A stretch of 64,000 bases of DNA from Cordia subcordata (Eukaryota; Streptophyta; Magnoliopsida; Boraginales; Cordiaceae). Position 1 is the first letter of the stretch. Every line of letters begins with the position of its first letter. The stretch is from positions 6,453,001-6,517,000 of the forward strand of contig JAPTOF010000020.1 of assembly GCA_028554755.1 (NCBI GenBank), given 5' to 3'. The position numbers and the translations under genes were made by a program. Below are positions 47,299 through 59,467 of the stretch, in pieces. Below the pieces are notes generated by a model that was not told where the DNA came from, made no database searches, and worked only from the letters and a program-made list of their open reading frames with translations.

Positions 47299-47533
47299 GG
47301 GCCTATTTGAATTGGCTGTTTTTTTTAAAATAAAAAAAGTATTTTTTTTGCTGAAAAAGTTATATTAATTTTGTAATAATTATTTGATTTGGTTTCTAAA
47401 AAAGCTAAAATTTTGAAAAAAAATCTCAAATACAGCTTTTTTAGAAGTTAAAATTTTCAGTTTCTCAAAAAAAATTATTTTTCAAAAGTTATTAAAAAAA
47501 ACGCTTTTAAAAAAAGCCAATCCAAACGAGCCC
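47299..47533. mobile_element. MITE, 235 bp, TAA target duplication
   Basis: The left end gggcctatttgaattggct and the right end agccaatccaaacgagccc are inverted repeats of 19 bases with few mismatches. TAA flanks both sides (47296-47298, 47534-47536). No coding potential. Best preserved member of the family in the window. Confidence 0.85.
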
Positions 47534-47582
47534 TAAACGATATTTTCTTAAGCCCTTGGCTTTAAATAGTCAAAAGCTGTTA

Positions 47583-47784
47583 GGATTTGTTTGGATCATT
47601 TTTTTCTAAACTTTTTTTAAAACGTGTTTTTTTAAAAAGTTAAAAACTTTAGTTTTTGAAAAAAGGTGAAATCGAGCTTTGTTTTAAAGTTTTAATTTTT
47701 TTCAGATTTATTTTAAATATTTATTATAAAAAGATGTATTTTTTTATGAAAAAAAATATTTCTCATTGAAAAAAGCAGTCCTTC
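47583..47784. mobile_element. Probable second MITE of the same family, diverged
   Basis: The left end ggatttgtttggatcatttt follows TTA; the right end aaaagcagtccttc precedes TTA. The ends match each other only loosely. Confidence 0.35.
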
Positions 47785-48153
47785 TTATAACACTATTTCA
47801 CTTTCGTGGATGATTGATGATGAATCATGTATATATCTATATCGTTGGGTGTGGCCCCCCATCAGCTCCTACTTCTTTATTTATTTATTTGTTTATCTAA
47901 TAATAATAATAATTTATTTATTTATTATTTTGTGTCAATGTATACGAGCATTATAATACTTAAAACTCTATTTGGTTTTTGTTGATGGTTGACAATGACA
48001 CACGTTTCCTATTACAAACAGTAATATTGTTGACTTTGGCGTCCCTTCAACTCTACTTTTATTATTATTATTTTTTCTTATACCTATCTATACAAAGCAC
48101 TATAATATTTTTTTCTTTAATCTATCCATACAAGTAGCTCTTTCTTCATTCTT

Positions 48154-48192
<39 letters not shown>

Positions 48193-48969
48193 TTTTAAAT
48201 GTGTTCCACCTTTCTTTCTTTCAAGTTTAGAAACCTAAATAAGAGTATTTCAATTAAAAAAGTTTAAACTGAAAATCTTTATCTGGAATGCTTTTAAACT
48301 TGGAATATTTAACTTAACTTAGCATATCTAAAATCTGACAAGCAACCTGGTGGTTTGAATTACCGAAACGAGCCCCTCTTAATTGGACAAATTTGATGAG
48401 GTACCACTGATTTTGAGCTGAGTTGAGGATTTAGAGTCGATTTGGCCCAGTGTTTAGACACTTAAAAATGCTTTTTGTGGTTTAAAAGTTGAAATTAATT
48501 TGTTTGGCAAATATTTAAAAGTATTTTTATATAAAAGTTGAAATTGAAAAAAAAAAAACTGGAGTACTAGAAGCTCCAAATTGGAGCATTTTGAGAGCAG
48601 CCTTTGAAAAGATGTTATAACATCATCTTAGAAATTATTTTTTTTCTTTTCTCAAAAATATTATTCTATGATTTTGAAATTTCAACGCTATCCCCAAAAT
48701 AGTTAAAAGCTCACTTAAAATATTAGACCAAACTCAACGGCTTTTGTTCAACAGCGCTTTAACTGAAACTCTACTGTTAAAAGTTCTATCGTTCGACAAC
48801 TGAAATTTTACAATTAGACCAAACAAGCTCTTAAGCTTAACTGGGCTCAAAACCTCATTAAAGTTTGTAAACTTAAATAAAATTATTCATTTCGAGGGTT
48901 AACAAGTATTTAAAATAAAATTTATTATTATTTTTTTATTTTAAATATTTATAAATATTCAAATAAAAA
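47785..48969. other. Intergenic AT-rich region, no gene seen
   Basis: Contains an (AT)n run at 48157-48186, TTA/TAA triplet runs (47896-47930, 48060-48073) and loosely MITE-like sequence at about 48440-48840. Nothing coding. Confidence 0.55.
48157..48186. repeat. (AT)n microsatellite
   Basis: Uninterrupted alternating run. Confidence 0.95.
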
Positions 48970-48989
48970 CGTCCAAATGTGAATTTTTT

Positions 48990-49812
48990 TACAAATAACA
49001 CAATTTAAATAATTAATTTCAAAAATAACCTTGTTTTTTGCCGAGTTTCAAAATTAGCACTTTCGGTTTTTCAATAAACGAAATCGGGTATTCAAAAAAC
49101 GAAAATTTGCCCTCGGATTTTTCAATAGTCGAATATAATTTCGGTTATTGAATAGCCGAAAAATCCAAGAACCACCTTTAGTAGGCGGTTGAAGTCAGAT
49201 GACCTATCTTGCAAATATCTTACTTGCTTGAAGCTCAGAAGTGATGTCCATATGATGCGATGGATAGCACATAGAAGACTCAAGTTTCTCATTGTATTTC
49301 CTGCATTACAACAAAAAAATTTGTAAGATTGATAGTCGGAAATACTGATAGAAACGAGGTAGGACATTCGGTCAGCAATCATCAGGATGATGAGGCCTTT
49401 GAGCTGGAAAACTTAAAGCTATTCTGGTAGCAGAGGCCAACAAGTAACGAGGTTCATCACAAGTTCGGTACCACTGACTCCCAGATTGAGCAGCAGCAAT
49501 TTTCCTTGCCATGTATTGTTCAGGTTTAAGCCGCAGTCCATTAGCTCCTTCAACATCAGCGTCCCTCCTCTCGTGTCTACAGCTCAAGTGCCTAAAAATC
49601 GAGCCAAATCAAAAATTGTGCCGTTGCATCAAATTTTTCGGCTTTTGAATAGTCGAAATATCGTCCGTTATGATGCGTTGTGTATTTTACACGTTTTTGT
49701 TTTTTTAAAACTCAATTTTGTTTATTAAAAAATAAAAAATGTTAGTTTTGTAACTCAGTAAAAAATTAAAGTTATTTTTAAAATTAATTATTTAAAATGT
49801 GGTATTTTTAAT
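48990..49812. mobile_element. Candidate Pack-type element with long TIRs around exon-like sequence
   Basis: The left arm (acaatttaaataattaattt, then aaaaataac, gagtttcaaaa, ttcaataaacgaaa) is matched in inverted order by the right arm (aaaattaattatttaaaatg, gttacttttaa-like, tttattaaaaaa). Further inside, both arms carry tattcaatagtcga/gaatagtcgaaat motifs. The central part is less AT-rich and contains exon-like coding text on the minus strand. Exact ends and target duplication are not resolved, so boundaries may shift by tens of bases. Confidence 0.5.
49200..49587 (-). pseudogene. Captured host-gene fragment, unidentified
   Basis: The minus strand from 49587 reads MSCRHERRDADVEGANGLRL and on through KPEQYMARKIAAAQ and SGSQWYRTCDEPRYLLASAT, with protein-like composition, to a stop at 49372. 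A second exon-like block follows an acceptor-type tgttgtaatgcag ending 49301 and reads KYNEKLESSMCYPSHHMDIT. I do not recognise the donor gene. Fragmentary and lacking a credible start, so not functional as a gene. Confidence 0.4.
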
Positions 49813-50495
49813 CCTCCAAACGTAAGAGGTGCGACAAAAGGTTGGCTAACGTGTATGAAAAGACCACCTCACTTGACATCAGACAGTTGACATAAATTAA
49901 CATATAGCGTGTAGCACTTGGTACTTTTCGGTTAGGACTTAAATAGACGTAGAAGTTAAGCTACTTTTTGAGAACGCAAAGAGTTGCTTTCGGTGACAGA
50001 GGACTGTAGTTTTTAGCCAACCAAAGAATGGGTGGAAAAGACTGGAAAGGAACAAAATATATTTTCTTTCCTTGAATTGATATTTTCTTTTGATACCCTC
50101 CACTCCCGATCTAACCCCCTTTCCTAATGTTATTTGAATCAAGAATTCATTCTTAGAAAGATAGTGTTAATAACTTGAGATGTCCTTTAATGTTGTTTTC
50201 AAATTGATATAAAATGAAATGTCAAAGCATTTTATTTTGCTTTTTCATCTTTTTGCGATCCAAACAAACTTGTTCCCTTCTCCCAATTTTCTTTCTTTCA
50301 ATCAATTCTCTAATGAATACGATTGTCCGCATAAAAAAATCTCTTGATTAAAAATTAATATATAAAATTTTAAAATACTCCGTATATCTTAATTACTCAT
50401 GCGTACAAGATGCTTCTAGCATGCTATTTCATGTTGAGGTTGTTAGACTACCGTAAGGTTCCGTGTCTTCTAATTAACGTCTCCTTATAAGCTCT

Positions 50496-50575
50496 CAAAA
50501 AGTAACTTTTCAAGCCCTACTATTTTCTTCATCAAGCTTCTAGCTTAGACCAGCAACAGCCAAAACCGTCGCGTG
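50496..50575 (+). other. Putative 5' UTR exon of F-box gene 1
   Basis: tctagcttagaccagcaaca to gtcgcgtg, ending at a donor gtatgt (50576). The downstream paralogue has an analogous exon (ttctaagctgagacgatcaa to gcatgcgtg, donor gtttgt at 56793). The matching acceptor is tttggtggatag at 51892, giving an intron of about 1.3 kb. The left limit is a guess. Confidence 0.45.
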
Positions 50576-50576
50576 G

Positions 50577-51892
50577 TATGTGTGTTCTCTCTTGAGTCTT
50601 GAGTTACTAATATATGCTTTCTAGGTTTTTTTTTTTTTTTTTGTCTTTCCATTTCTAAGTTTTTCTTAAAAAAAAAAAAAGAAAAATCTTTCTGAAGGGC
50701 TATATATATTTCACGACATCGTATAGTAACTTTTATGTGTGTTGTATTATGTTTTTGTTTATACTTCAAATTGCTTTATTGCTTCTCCTTTGTGTAGAAG
50801 CAAGCTGCAGATTCTCTAATGTTTGCGTCGACGTCACGTCGTCACGAGGGTGTGGAATGCACACCATACATCTTGTTTTCGTTTTTAATATAATTTACCG
50901 TGAGGTTTGTTCTAAGTTGATGGAAAAATTTCGTGTTTGTGAATGATCAAACGCGTTGAGGTCTTGCAACAGTACGCCTCTCCGGGACTTGAATCGTCTC
51001 GTAATGTCGTAACATTAATATTTTGTGATAAATATTTTCTCAAGAAAATCTTTTGTACGAGGTTACGAGAAGATTATCCACCAGTGGGATGAAAGCTACT
51101 TTGATATTTTTAGTTACAACAATCCACCACTACTGGTGGGTGAAAGCACCGTTTTGGTTGCTTTTAACACCAAGTAGTTAAATGACGGTCCAAACATGTG
51201 CAGCTAATTCTAATTCTTGAAAATGATTTAAGTCCGTAACAACTCAAATATAAGATTAGTCTCGAAATTTGTTATTGACCTATCATTATTTGACGTGGCA
51301 CTTTATCGCACTTTAATCCAGTCGTACTCTCACTTCCGTAGAGTCGAACTCCTTCATCCATCTAATCGAGCCATGTAAATGGAAAAATTCTCATGATTTA
51401 ACAATGCCTTTATTCCTCTTTGTTCTTTTCCTCGTTAGTGCTCTGTTACCCCGCAAGAATGCCCAGAAGAAGAGGAGCTTTTTTTCCTCTGGCTCAAGAC
51501 AAAATATGATGTTTCATCGACTTTTGATTTAACAAAGGATTTATTGTGTTTGGGTATAAATCTTTTCTCTCTGTTGCACTTCTATTTCTTTTATCGTCTC
51601 GTGGTATAACTGATTGAAATGAGATTTTGGTAAAATGGAGCTGCAGAGCAAAGCAGACACTTCAGTGTTCTAAGAAGTGTCAATTTTATGATTTGAAAGG
51701 TTGATTGTAGTTTTTTTCGAAGAGGTATGATCAATTAACTACTCTATATGTCTCTTCTCTTCGTAAAAGAGTCCGGTTGATGATATGCTGTAGCTAGTGG
51801 TTCTGGATATGGTGTTTATCGTTTGCTATTCCTTCACTTATTTGTCAGGCTATGAGGAAATAATATAATATAAATTTCTGTTTGGTGGATAG
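50577..51892 (+). other. Intron in the 5' UTR of F-box gene 1
   Basis: T-rich, without a coding frame. Near 51676-51705 the text gaagtgtcaattttat and gaaaggttg recurs at 59328-59352 in the equivalent intron of the paralogue, showing the intron was duplicated with the gene or that part is transcribed exon. Confidence 0.45.
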
Positions 51893-51929
51893 GTAACGCG
51901 ATCAAACGAATAATCATATTTGAGATTCC

Positions 51930-53650
51930 ATGGCTGATACGCGAAAAGGAACGAATATGGTTGAGAATCTAGACGTGGATTTCATCAGTGATCTTCCTGA
52001 CAACGTACTAGAAACCATCTTGATGCTTCTGCCAACGCGGGATGCTGCCCGGACATGTATCTTGTCGAAGAAATGGAGGTTTAGGTGGGCAAAAGTTCCG
52101 CAGCTTATACTTGATGATGCACTGTGGCAACAGACAATGCGGAACCGACATGCACCAAGGGCTAAATTTGCAATGATCGCCTGTCAGATTGTGTCGCTTC
52201 ATCAGCGGCCGATAACTAAGTTTACCCTCTCGCTTCCGGAACTGAGGAGTTGTCCAGAGATGGAGGCGTTGATATGTTATGCATCAAGGAACGGGGTCGA
52301 AGATTTTACTCTTCGGATTTGGTTGGCTGAACGCTACAAAATGCCTTCATCGTTCTTTTTGGCTGCGCAGTTGAGGCGTTTGTATCTTCATTCCTGTTTG
52401 ATCAGCCTTCTTCCATCTCCCTTCAGAGGATTTCAGAAACTGATTAGTCTGGAATTGGTTGACGTTAAGATTCCGGCTGAAGTACTCGAATGTATAATCT
52501 CCAGCTCCCCATCTCTGGAGAAACTTGTGCTGCAAATCTCAAATGTTCTTGGCTACTTCGAAATCCACGCCCCCAAGCTCAGACACCTTGCGGTTTCTGC
52601 TATTTTCCGAAGCGACGGAAGGACATCTATTGTTAATGTATTTGGAAGGCTCCCTGTTCTTGAGTACCTGCAGATAAACTATCATTTCATCAAGGTAAAA
52701 CATTATTCACCCGAGTCATAACATGAGTTTCGTGCACCAAGTTGTCCTTTATTTGAGGCATACATTACTTTCCTATGTTCTAACATTTGCATTTGCTTTG
52801 AAAGCACTTGGCTGCAAGTGGGTTTCCAACAAGGCTTCCAACCACTCTGGCCCATCTTAAAGATCTCAATGTCTCGTCAGTTTGCTTGGACGAAGTGGAC
52901 CTGCTGTCATGCACTCTTTGCTTGATCCGAAGCTCCCCCAACTTGCAAACAATTGACATTTCGGTGAGTAAATATACACAATATTTCCGTTTTTGTTTTG
53001 AGTAAAATGCATTTTACCTCTCTGTGTTCTAGAAAAGTCGCATAAAACCTGCGTGAGAACTCGTTGAGACCCTCTTATAATTCAAAAAAAAATCGCACAC
53101 TAACCCCTGTGAGTGTAAAAAGAGAGGAGAGAAATATGCATCGATTTTGAAATCAAATGAGGAATATGCACTAATTTTAAAATTGCCGCGATTAATTTGC
53201 AACATTTATAAAACCACAGGGATATCAGCGAGTTCTGAACAAGTGTTTTTTTTAAGACTTCTGCAAAATACAGAGAGGATTATACTCTTATTTTTTTTCC
53301 AGAAAAAATTTACAAGACAATTTAGCAAAGTGATCTTGGTATTTTTGGTATCCTAGTTGCGCAGCTTTAAGGTTGCTGATACACACACTGTTGAAGAATA
53401 TCTGAATGTGCAAGACAATGCAGATGTGACCTTGAATCATCTTGCAGAAGTGAAGCTGCGGTGTTTTAGTTGTAAGAGGTCTGAAATGGAACTTATCAAG
53501 CTTTTACTAGCCAAATCTCCAATACTAAATAAACTGATATTGATCGAGCCTTTCACTGATGCACGTGCTGACATGGGGCTGAATGTTCAGAGTGAATTGG
53601 CCAAGTTTCAACATGCATCACCAAATGTCCAAGTCATTGTTGAAGATTGA
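51930..53650 (+). CDS. F-box/LRR/FBD-type protein 1 (At1g13570-like)
   Basis: F-box proteins of this group are predicted substrate adaptors of SCF (SKP1-cullin-F-box) ubiquitin ligases. Exons 51930-52694, 52805-52963 and 53357-53650 join in phase 0 to 405 codons. The F-box (about residues 15-55) reads FISDLPDNVLETILMLLP, then RTCILSKKWRFRW. Leucine-rich repeats follow (FTLSLPELRSCPE, LRRLYLHSCLI, LEKLVLQISNVLGYFEIHAP). The C-terminal exon has the FBD-like ending (KRSEMELIKLLLAKSP, then ASPNVQVIVED). Donors gtaaaa and gtgagt and acceptors aaag and ctag are reasonable; the exon 3 start is set by alignment with the paralogue. The start ATG is the first after the proposed 5' UTR acceptor. No lesion seen. 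Target unknown. Confidence 0.9.
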
Positions 53651-54744
53651 GTGCACCATCAAGCATAAATATCTTGCCCATGTCCTTAGCTAATGTATAT
53701 GGTCTGTCTTTCTTGCTTCGTGGGAGGTTAGTTAGTTACGTAGAAATCAGTCTAAGAGACGTGGTACTCCTATAGATCTCAAGTAAGAGATTTAACTGAT
53801 TTGGTGCGTGTTCTATTGTGGAGGAATTGATAAGTTGTTATACAGTATAGCTAGGTCTTTTGAGATTTCGATATAATTTTTTATATTGTAATGTTAGGTT
53901 AAGGTTAATTTAAGTTATTATAAATGAGTTTTTAATTCTTGTCTTTAGAGTTGGGCTTAGATTATTTTCCCAATCTTTGTTAGGAAATTTCAAGACTTTT
54001 AAATATGCTTCCTTCTAGTAATTACTTGATTAAGTTCGATCTTAGACTTTGTGGTATGCATGTTTTTGCTTTTCTATTTCTCTTAGAAGAATCACTAGCT
54101 ACATTTAAACTTCCAAGATTGCGACCAAGAGGGAAACTTATGCTTCATATATGATATGATAGACACTTCCTCAGTGTGTACTACAATTACATAATTAAAT
54201 TATATATATAAATGTATATATGTATTTAAGTATGTCTAGTCATTACATATCATGAATTTCAGACCTGAAAATTTTATAGTGGGACAAATACATTGGCCAA
54301 TTTTCCTAATACAATAATGAACATATGATCATCATTGACATAAAGATTAACTGATTATATCTCTTAAAGTCATTAAGTCATTTTGATTAAAGAAAAGCTG
54401 GTCTCCATATACCTTTGACTAAAAATAAAATATCTCTTTTGACCCCTGAGCAAAAATTAAATATCTATCGTCTTAGCTCGGCGCATTTACTCCATAAAAT
54501 TTCTATTTTTTCTAATTGACCAAACTCATACTAGATAAATTTTGTTGAATCTACCCTATAACTACAAAGCCCATAATATAATGACACTTTCTAATATGTG
54601 TTTTAAACTATTTAAATGCCAAATATATGGCATATATTTTGACCAAGTTATCCCGGACAAAAGAAAAAACAAAATCAAAACAATAGTTTATAGGTTCTTT
54701 TTTTTCCCATTTATACCCTTTGCCCTGCCCCGCCCCGCCTCTAA
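53651..54744. other. Downstream of F-box gene 1, no gene seen
   Basis: Likely 3' UTR then intergenic AT-rich sequence. A taagttatta-type T-rich tail lies near 53890-53940. No open frame with content. Confidence 0.5.
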
Positions 54745-54845
54745 CACAAGTACACTACCAATTGTTCGTCCTGTGGGATTTAAACCAAGGACCTCACTTT
54801 TAGGGAGATAGTTTCAATCATTTGAATTATCTTTTAATTTCAACT
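54745..54845 (-). mobile_element. SINE-like tRNA-derived head
   Basis: On the minus strand: gattgaaactatctccct, then gaggtccttggtttaaatcc, a box B-like match. The text resembles the 58-bp insertion at 60544 (gagactatctccc, gaggtcttgggtt), so the two belong to one family. Confidence 0.45.
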
Positions 54846-54862
54846 ATAGCTTATAGGGCTAA

Positions 54863-55073
54863 AGACTTGTTTGAAATGATCTTTTTTTATGGAAAATTAT
54901 TTTTTTAATATATATATATATATATATATATTGCAATAAGTATTTTGATTAAATATAAAAAAAAGCTCAATTTTAACTTTTTTTAAAAATCAAAATTTTT
55001 AATTTTTAAAAAAAATACTTTTTTGAAACTTAAACGAAAAGTGCTTTTAAGAAAAGCACTTCTAAAAAAGTCC
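54863..55073. mobile_element. MITE of the TAA family with internal (TA)n
   Basis: The left end agacttgtttgaaatgatct and right end agcacttctaaaaaagtcc form a weak inverted repeat. TAA is at 54860-54862 and 55074-55076. The interior has (AT)n at about 54909-54931 and ttttaagaaaag near the right end, like the other members. Confidence 0.6.
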
Positions 55074-55303
55074 TAAATGGTAAAAAATACATACGATCAT
55101 AGGTTCACCAACGTCCATGAAAACACCTGTTGACTGAATATTGGGCGATAACGAGATGACGTGTAGATCGAGCGGAGTGTTGCTTTCACTTGTGTTTTCA
55201 GTCAATTATTGATTAAGGTGTGTGGCACCCACATCCAACTGACCTGTTGTTGGGGATGTTTCTTTATACAAGTTGTTCGAAAATATGACTTGTAAACAAA
55301 TAT

Positions 55304-55332
55304 ATTATTATTATTATTATTATTATTATTAT
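55304..55332. repeat. (ATT)n microsatellite
   Basis: Nine to ten ATT units. Confidence 0.95.
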
Positions 55333-56686
55333 GAAAGAGATTAACATCACTTGATGTCCCTTGTAATCCTAATAGTTCAATTTTAATCTCGGGATTATTA
55401 GAGTCAAAATAGAAAAAAGAATTATTTATAAGATTTGTTATTCTGTATCTGTCATTTTTTCTGTCTTTTTTTTTCATTAAGAGTAAATATTGAATCAATT
55501 GGTATATAAAATTTTACTTCTTTTTAAATTTCTTTTATAATCTAAAGAAATTCATAGAATCATTTACGTTTAGATCTTTGATCTTTAAATTTAGATATAA
55601 TAGTTCTTATCTTTATTTTTGTGCCGGTTATTCTCTTGTCTGGAATTCATTAAAAGATAAAAATAATAATTAAAAAAAAAGCATTTTAGGGACAAAAAGA
55701 GCCATTTGTCGATCACGAGCAATTTTTATCAAATTTTTGACAAGTTTCAACTGAAAGCGTAACAAGTTGTTGATTTCACATCAATAGTTGCTCCTCCTTG
55801 TTTAGGGCTATTAGATGATATATCTTTCTCTGACTCCGAGAAATAAGTTGAGTGGATTCACCTCTTTCTCTATTTATATATAGAAAATAAAAAAATAAAA
55901 CCTTTCCGAAGGAAAATAGAAGCAATAGGATGGGTATGTGGTGAACTCCCTGACTAATTATCATCCTAATACAATTGGAATTTTTGGAATCTATAAAGAT
56001 ATTCCAACAAATCATAAAAATGAAAGATAAGAAATTATTATGTCCAAAACTTAAACACTGCCAATTTAACTGTCAAAAAGAGGAAAATATATAACATATG
56101 TTATTGAGTTACCACCTCATTATCTAAAAGCTTAAGTGAGGATTTTAGTGTAGGCGGTATTTGTTTTTAAACTTTGCACATGTTCAATTTTTAATTATTT
56201 TTAAAAAGGTAGTAGAAAATTTGGAACCTGAGATCGTTTGGTTTCTGAACTCTGATACTATTTTAGAGAGGATATTGATTTATTAATTTATTATATTAAC
56301 ACAAATATTGTATTACCCTTTCCCTCAATTATGCTAAATGTGCCTCATAGTGATTTAAGGAACTGTGAATTAGTTATTCTAATCAACTAATCATAATCCT
56401 AACTATTTCATCATAATTCGTTAAATGGTTGACATGTATCGGCAACCCTTCCCCTTAAAAGAAACAAGAAAGATGTTCCCAACACGCATCCTACTGGAAA
56501 AAGACATGGCTAAAATGCTTATGCTTCGACAAAAAGAGATGTTTCCAGCACTCTTGACTTATAAGCAAGATTATTGACGTTTGGATGAATATCAAGGCCA
56601 CGTGTCTCTAACTATGCATATATCGGTACGCTACTAGAAAATCATATACTCTTCAAGTAGTAATAGTCTCCTCAACTGCCAAAAAG
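55333..56686. other. Intergenic region between the F-box genes, no gene seen
   Basis: AT-rich; open frames at 55202-55498 and 55776-56015 (minus) have no recognisable content. The promoter of F-box gene 2 should lie toward the right end. Confidence 0.5.
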
Positions 56687-56792
56687 CTCACTCTTTTTAA
56701 GCTTTTACGTTGTCTTCTTCTTCTTCTTCTTCTTCTTCATTACTCTTGCTTCTAAGCTGAGACGATCAAGAAACAAAAGCGTTGCATGCGTG
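56687..56792 (+). other. Putative 5' UTR exon of F-box gene 2
   Basis: Contains a CTT run (56713-56738) and ttctaagctgagacgatcaa to gcatgcgtg, ending at donor gtttgt (56793). Resembles the 50496-50575 exon. Acceptor atggtggctag at 59433 gives an intron of about 2.6 kb, which holds a MITE and a SINE-like insertion absent from gene 1. Confidence 0.45.
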
Positions 56793-57379
56793 GTTTGTGT
56801 CTTTTACTCTCTTCACTTGTATTTCGCTTCTGAATTATGTGTTATGTTCCATTTATTCAATCCCGTCTCTCATAAATTCAAACTCAAATCATCACTTTTT
56901 TTAAAAAATAGGCTTTGCGATATTTCATGAATTGCTCATATATGTTTTCTTTCAATGTTATGTTTTCTTTCAATGTTTTTGAATCATATTTGCTAGTTTC
57001 TATTTTAAGATTTTGTTTGAGATTCGGGTTACTTATCTTGTTTCACTTTAATTATTATTTGAACAAATAAAAGTTCTGTCTGCCTCGAAACCTCCTCTTT
57101 CAGGAGGCTAGTGCTTCTGCTGTTCAGGCTAGGAAGTTACTTGTCTCGGGAGACAGATAAATTTTCTACATTTGGGAGAGAAAAAAAGATAATTTTTGTA
57201 TGTGGCCTTTTGTGGAGCCCACGAGCTATTTTACAGCCAAGACCAGAGGTTGCCAGGAAATTTGTTTTATGCCTGCGATTTGTATAGCTGATTCTTTTTT
57301 CTTTTTTTGGGTGAAATGTATTGCCGAATTAACGGCCCATATTTTGATCTAATCACTGCTACTTCTTGGCACGAGATTA

Positions 57380-57430
57380 GGGCCTCTTTGAATTGGTTTA
57401 TTTTTAGGAAAAGGTACTTTAATTCTTTAA
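57380..57430. mobile_element. Truncated MITE left end
   Basis: gggcctctttgaattggttt after TTA is a good left end of the TAA/TTA MITE family, but no facing right end belongs to it; the end at 57813 pairs better with 57591. Confidence 0.4.
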
Positions 57431-57590
57431 ATAATATGTTTCGTGTTTCATTACTATATGTTTAATTTATTTTTGTTTATATAATACTTTTGATCGGTAA
57501 CCCTAAAAGGAGGAGTATTATAAGCTGTAATTGTTGTAGTAATTAATAAAAAGTATAAATACAAACTTTCTGTCTATGGTTCTTGTATAA

Positions 57591-57813
57591 GCTCATTTAA
57601 ATTGATTTTTTTTTAAAATATTTTTTTAATAACTTTTAAAAAATAGTTTTTTAGAAGTAAAAAATTTTAATTTTTAAAAATAACAGTATTTGAGTATTTT
57701 TTAGAGTTTTAATTTTTTTAGAAACCAAATCAAATTATTATTGTAAATTTAATATAAATTATTTTAAAAAAAAGTACTTTTTTTTTGGAAAAAAAACCCA
57801 ATGAAACGAGCCC
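57591..57813. mobile_element. MITE, 223 bp, TAA target duplication, in the UTR intron of F-box gene 2
   Basis: The left end gctcatttaaattgattttt and the inverted right end gggctcgtttcattgggttt agree. TAA lies on both sides (57588-57590 and 57814-57816). Confidence 0.65.
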
Positions 57814-57953
57814 TAAAACATAAATCGAGAAAAAAGTAATATGGTAGGAGCTTTTTCAAAATTCTAGTTTAGCATGGTCTACACCAAGTTTTCTCTATTG
57901 ACCAAACACTTTAACAACTTGTCGTTTGGTAAAAACTTTTTTTTTTTTTTTTT

Positions 57954-57974
57954 TCTCTCTCTCTCTCTCTCTCT
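57954..57974. repeat. (CT)n microsatellite after a poly-T run
   Basis: T run 57937-57954 followed by about ten CT units. Confidence 0.95.
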
Positions 57975-58904
57975 TTTCTTTTTTTCTGTCAAACCTCAAT
58001 TTCAGACAAAGACTCTATAAAGTATCTACAAATGGGATATATTTAGACTACTTTTTTTCTAATATATTACATAATTTATCCATCATAAAAGATAATATTT
58101 AATAAATAGGAGAATGTGATTTGAAAATTAAAATTGGTAGATCAGGGAAATTTAGTAAATATTTTATACTTAAAATACTCGTGCATCTGAAGTATCAAGA
58201 AGTGCTTATATGCTATACTGGTTCAGTTAATACTGAAAATACTGATGCATCTAAAGAAGAAGTGCTCCTATGCTATACAGGTTCGGTAATAGACAATTTT
58301 TATGACTTCTTGACACCCTTCCTTAATTTGTTTCTCAGGTGCTTACAAGCCTCAGCACAGTATATTCCGCAATATATTTATTTAGATTAGATAACTACAT
58401 TTACCACATAGGCAACCTTACTTATAAGCACGGAAATTGGCTTATAAGCACCAGCCCTTGTAAATATCCACAAGTGTCAATACCAGGTCATACCCATCTA
58501 AATCGAATTTTATTCTAGTTTGGCAGACAGATCTTTGTCATACCCATCGAAATCGAATTTTATTAGTTTGGCATACAGATCTTTCAGCTGACATCATGTT
58601 GAATATTGTTGGATAAATAGGAAAATCATGCAAGTGGGCTGAAAGCTCTATTTTTGTAGTTTTAACTCAACATGTTAGCTATGCAAGTAGGGTAGAAAGA
58701 TATGGAGCTTAATTATTGAAAACTCTATTGGGACGGCTGATATTTTTTCTTGAGTTATTATTTTATGAATTAATCTAGGATTCTAATTTGTTTTCAAGAT
58801 AAGTTTGACTTTTACACTCGACCCACAACCAATGAACTTGTGTGATTTTCTTCTTGTATGAGTCCCTACCTCACTAAAGCATCTTGTCACCATGTAATTC
58901 TTTT

Positions 58905-59100
58905 TTCTTTTTTTTTTTTTTTGGACAAGCATCTTTGATGGTTACTGCCGAGTGAAAGGACTCACCCCATAATTCAACAATGAGGTAATTTAAGACACTT
59001 AACCTAAAGAAGGGGCTTGGGATTGAACTTGGTTCTTGGGCTATATTATTTCCTAACTTTAATCGTTGTGGCATCCTGGAGGACTTGCCACATGAGAAAA
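58905..59100 (-). mobile_element. SINE-like element on the minus strand with A-tail
   Basis: The minus strand has gatgccacaacgattaaagt (box A-like) and aagttcaatcccaagc (box B-like). It ends in a long A-tail (plus-strand T run 58901-58922). No clean target duplication identified. Lies in the 5' UTR intron of F-box gene 2. Confidence 0.5.
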
Positions 59101-59467
59101 TTTTTTGCGATTTTTTTAAAGCTTCTAAAACTATAATAAGAGTATGTGAGGGGATAATATAACCTCTCATTAATGATTAAACAGTAGGGATAGGGTGCTA
59201 TTTACTCATTTTGAACTTGATGTTATCCATCTTGTAGATGAACTTATCTAGCGTGAAAATCACCTGAAGTAATTTCTTACCTGCACGTCTATGGCTTCTG
59301 GTTGGCTACCATAGAGCACCTGAAGTGTCAATTTTATCTTTTGAAAGGTTGCTTGAAGACTATGTCCAAACAAATTCTTTTGGAAAGACATAACCGATTA
59401 ATTAATCTGTGAAAATTGCTATATGGTGGCTAGGCAATGTGATCTAGAATTACAGAATCGAGATTCA

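Noticed and set aside
59423..59467. Upstream in-frame ATG for F-box gene 2
   Set aside because: The segment includes the likely 5' UTR acceptor at 59433, and the paralogue starts at the position equivalent to 59468.
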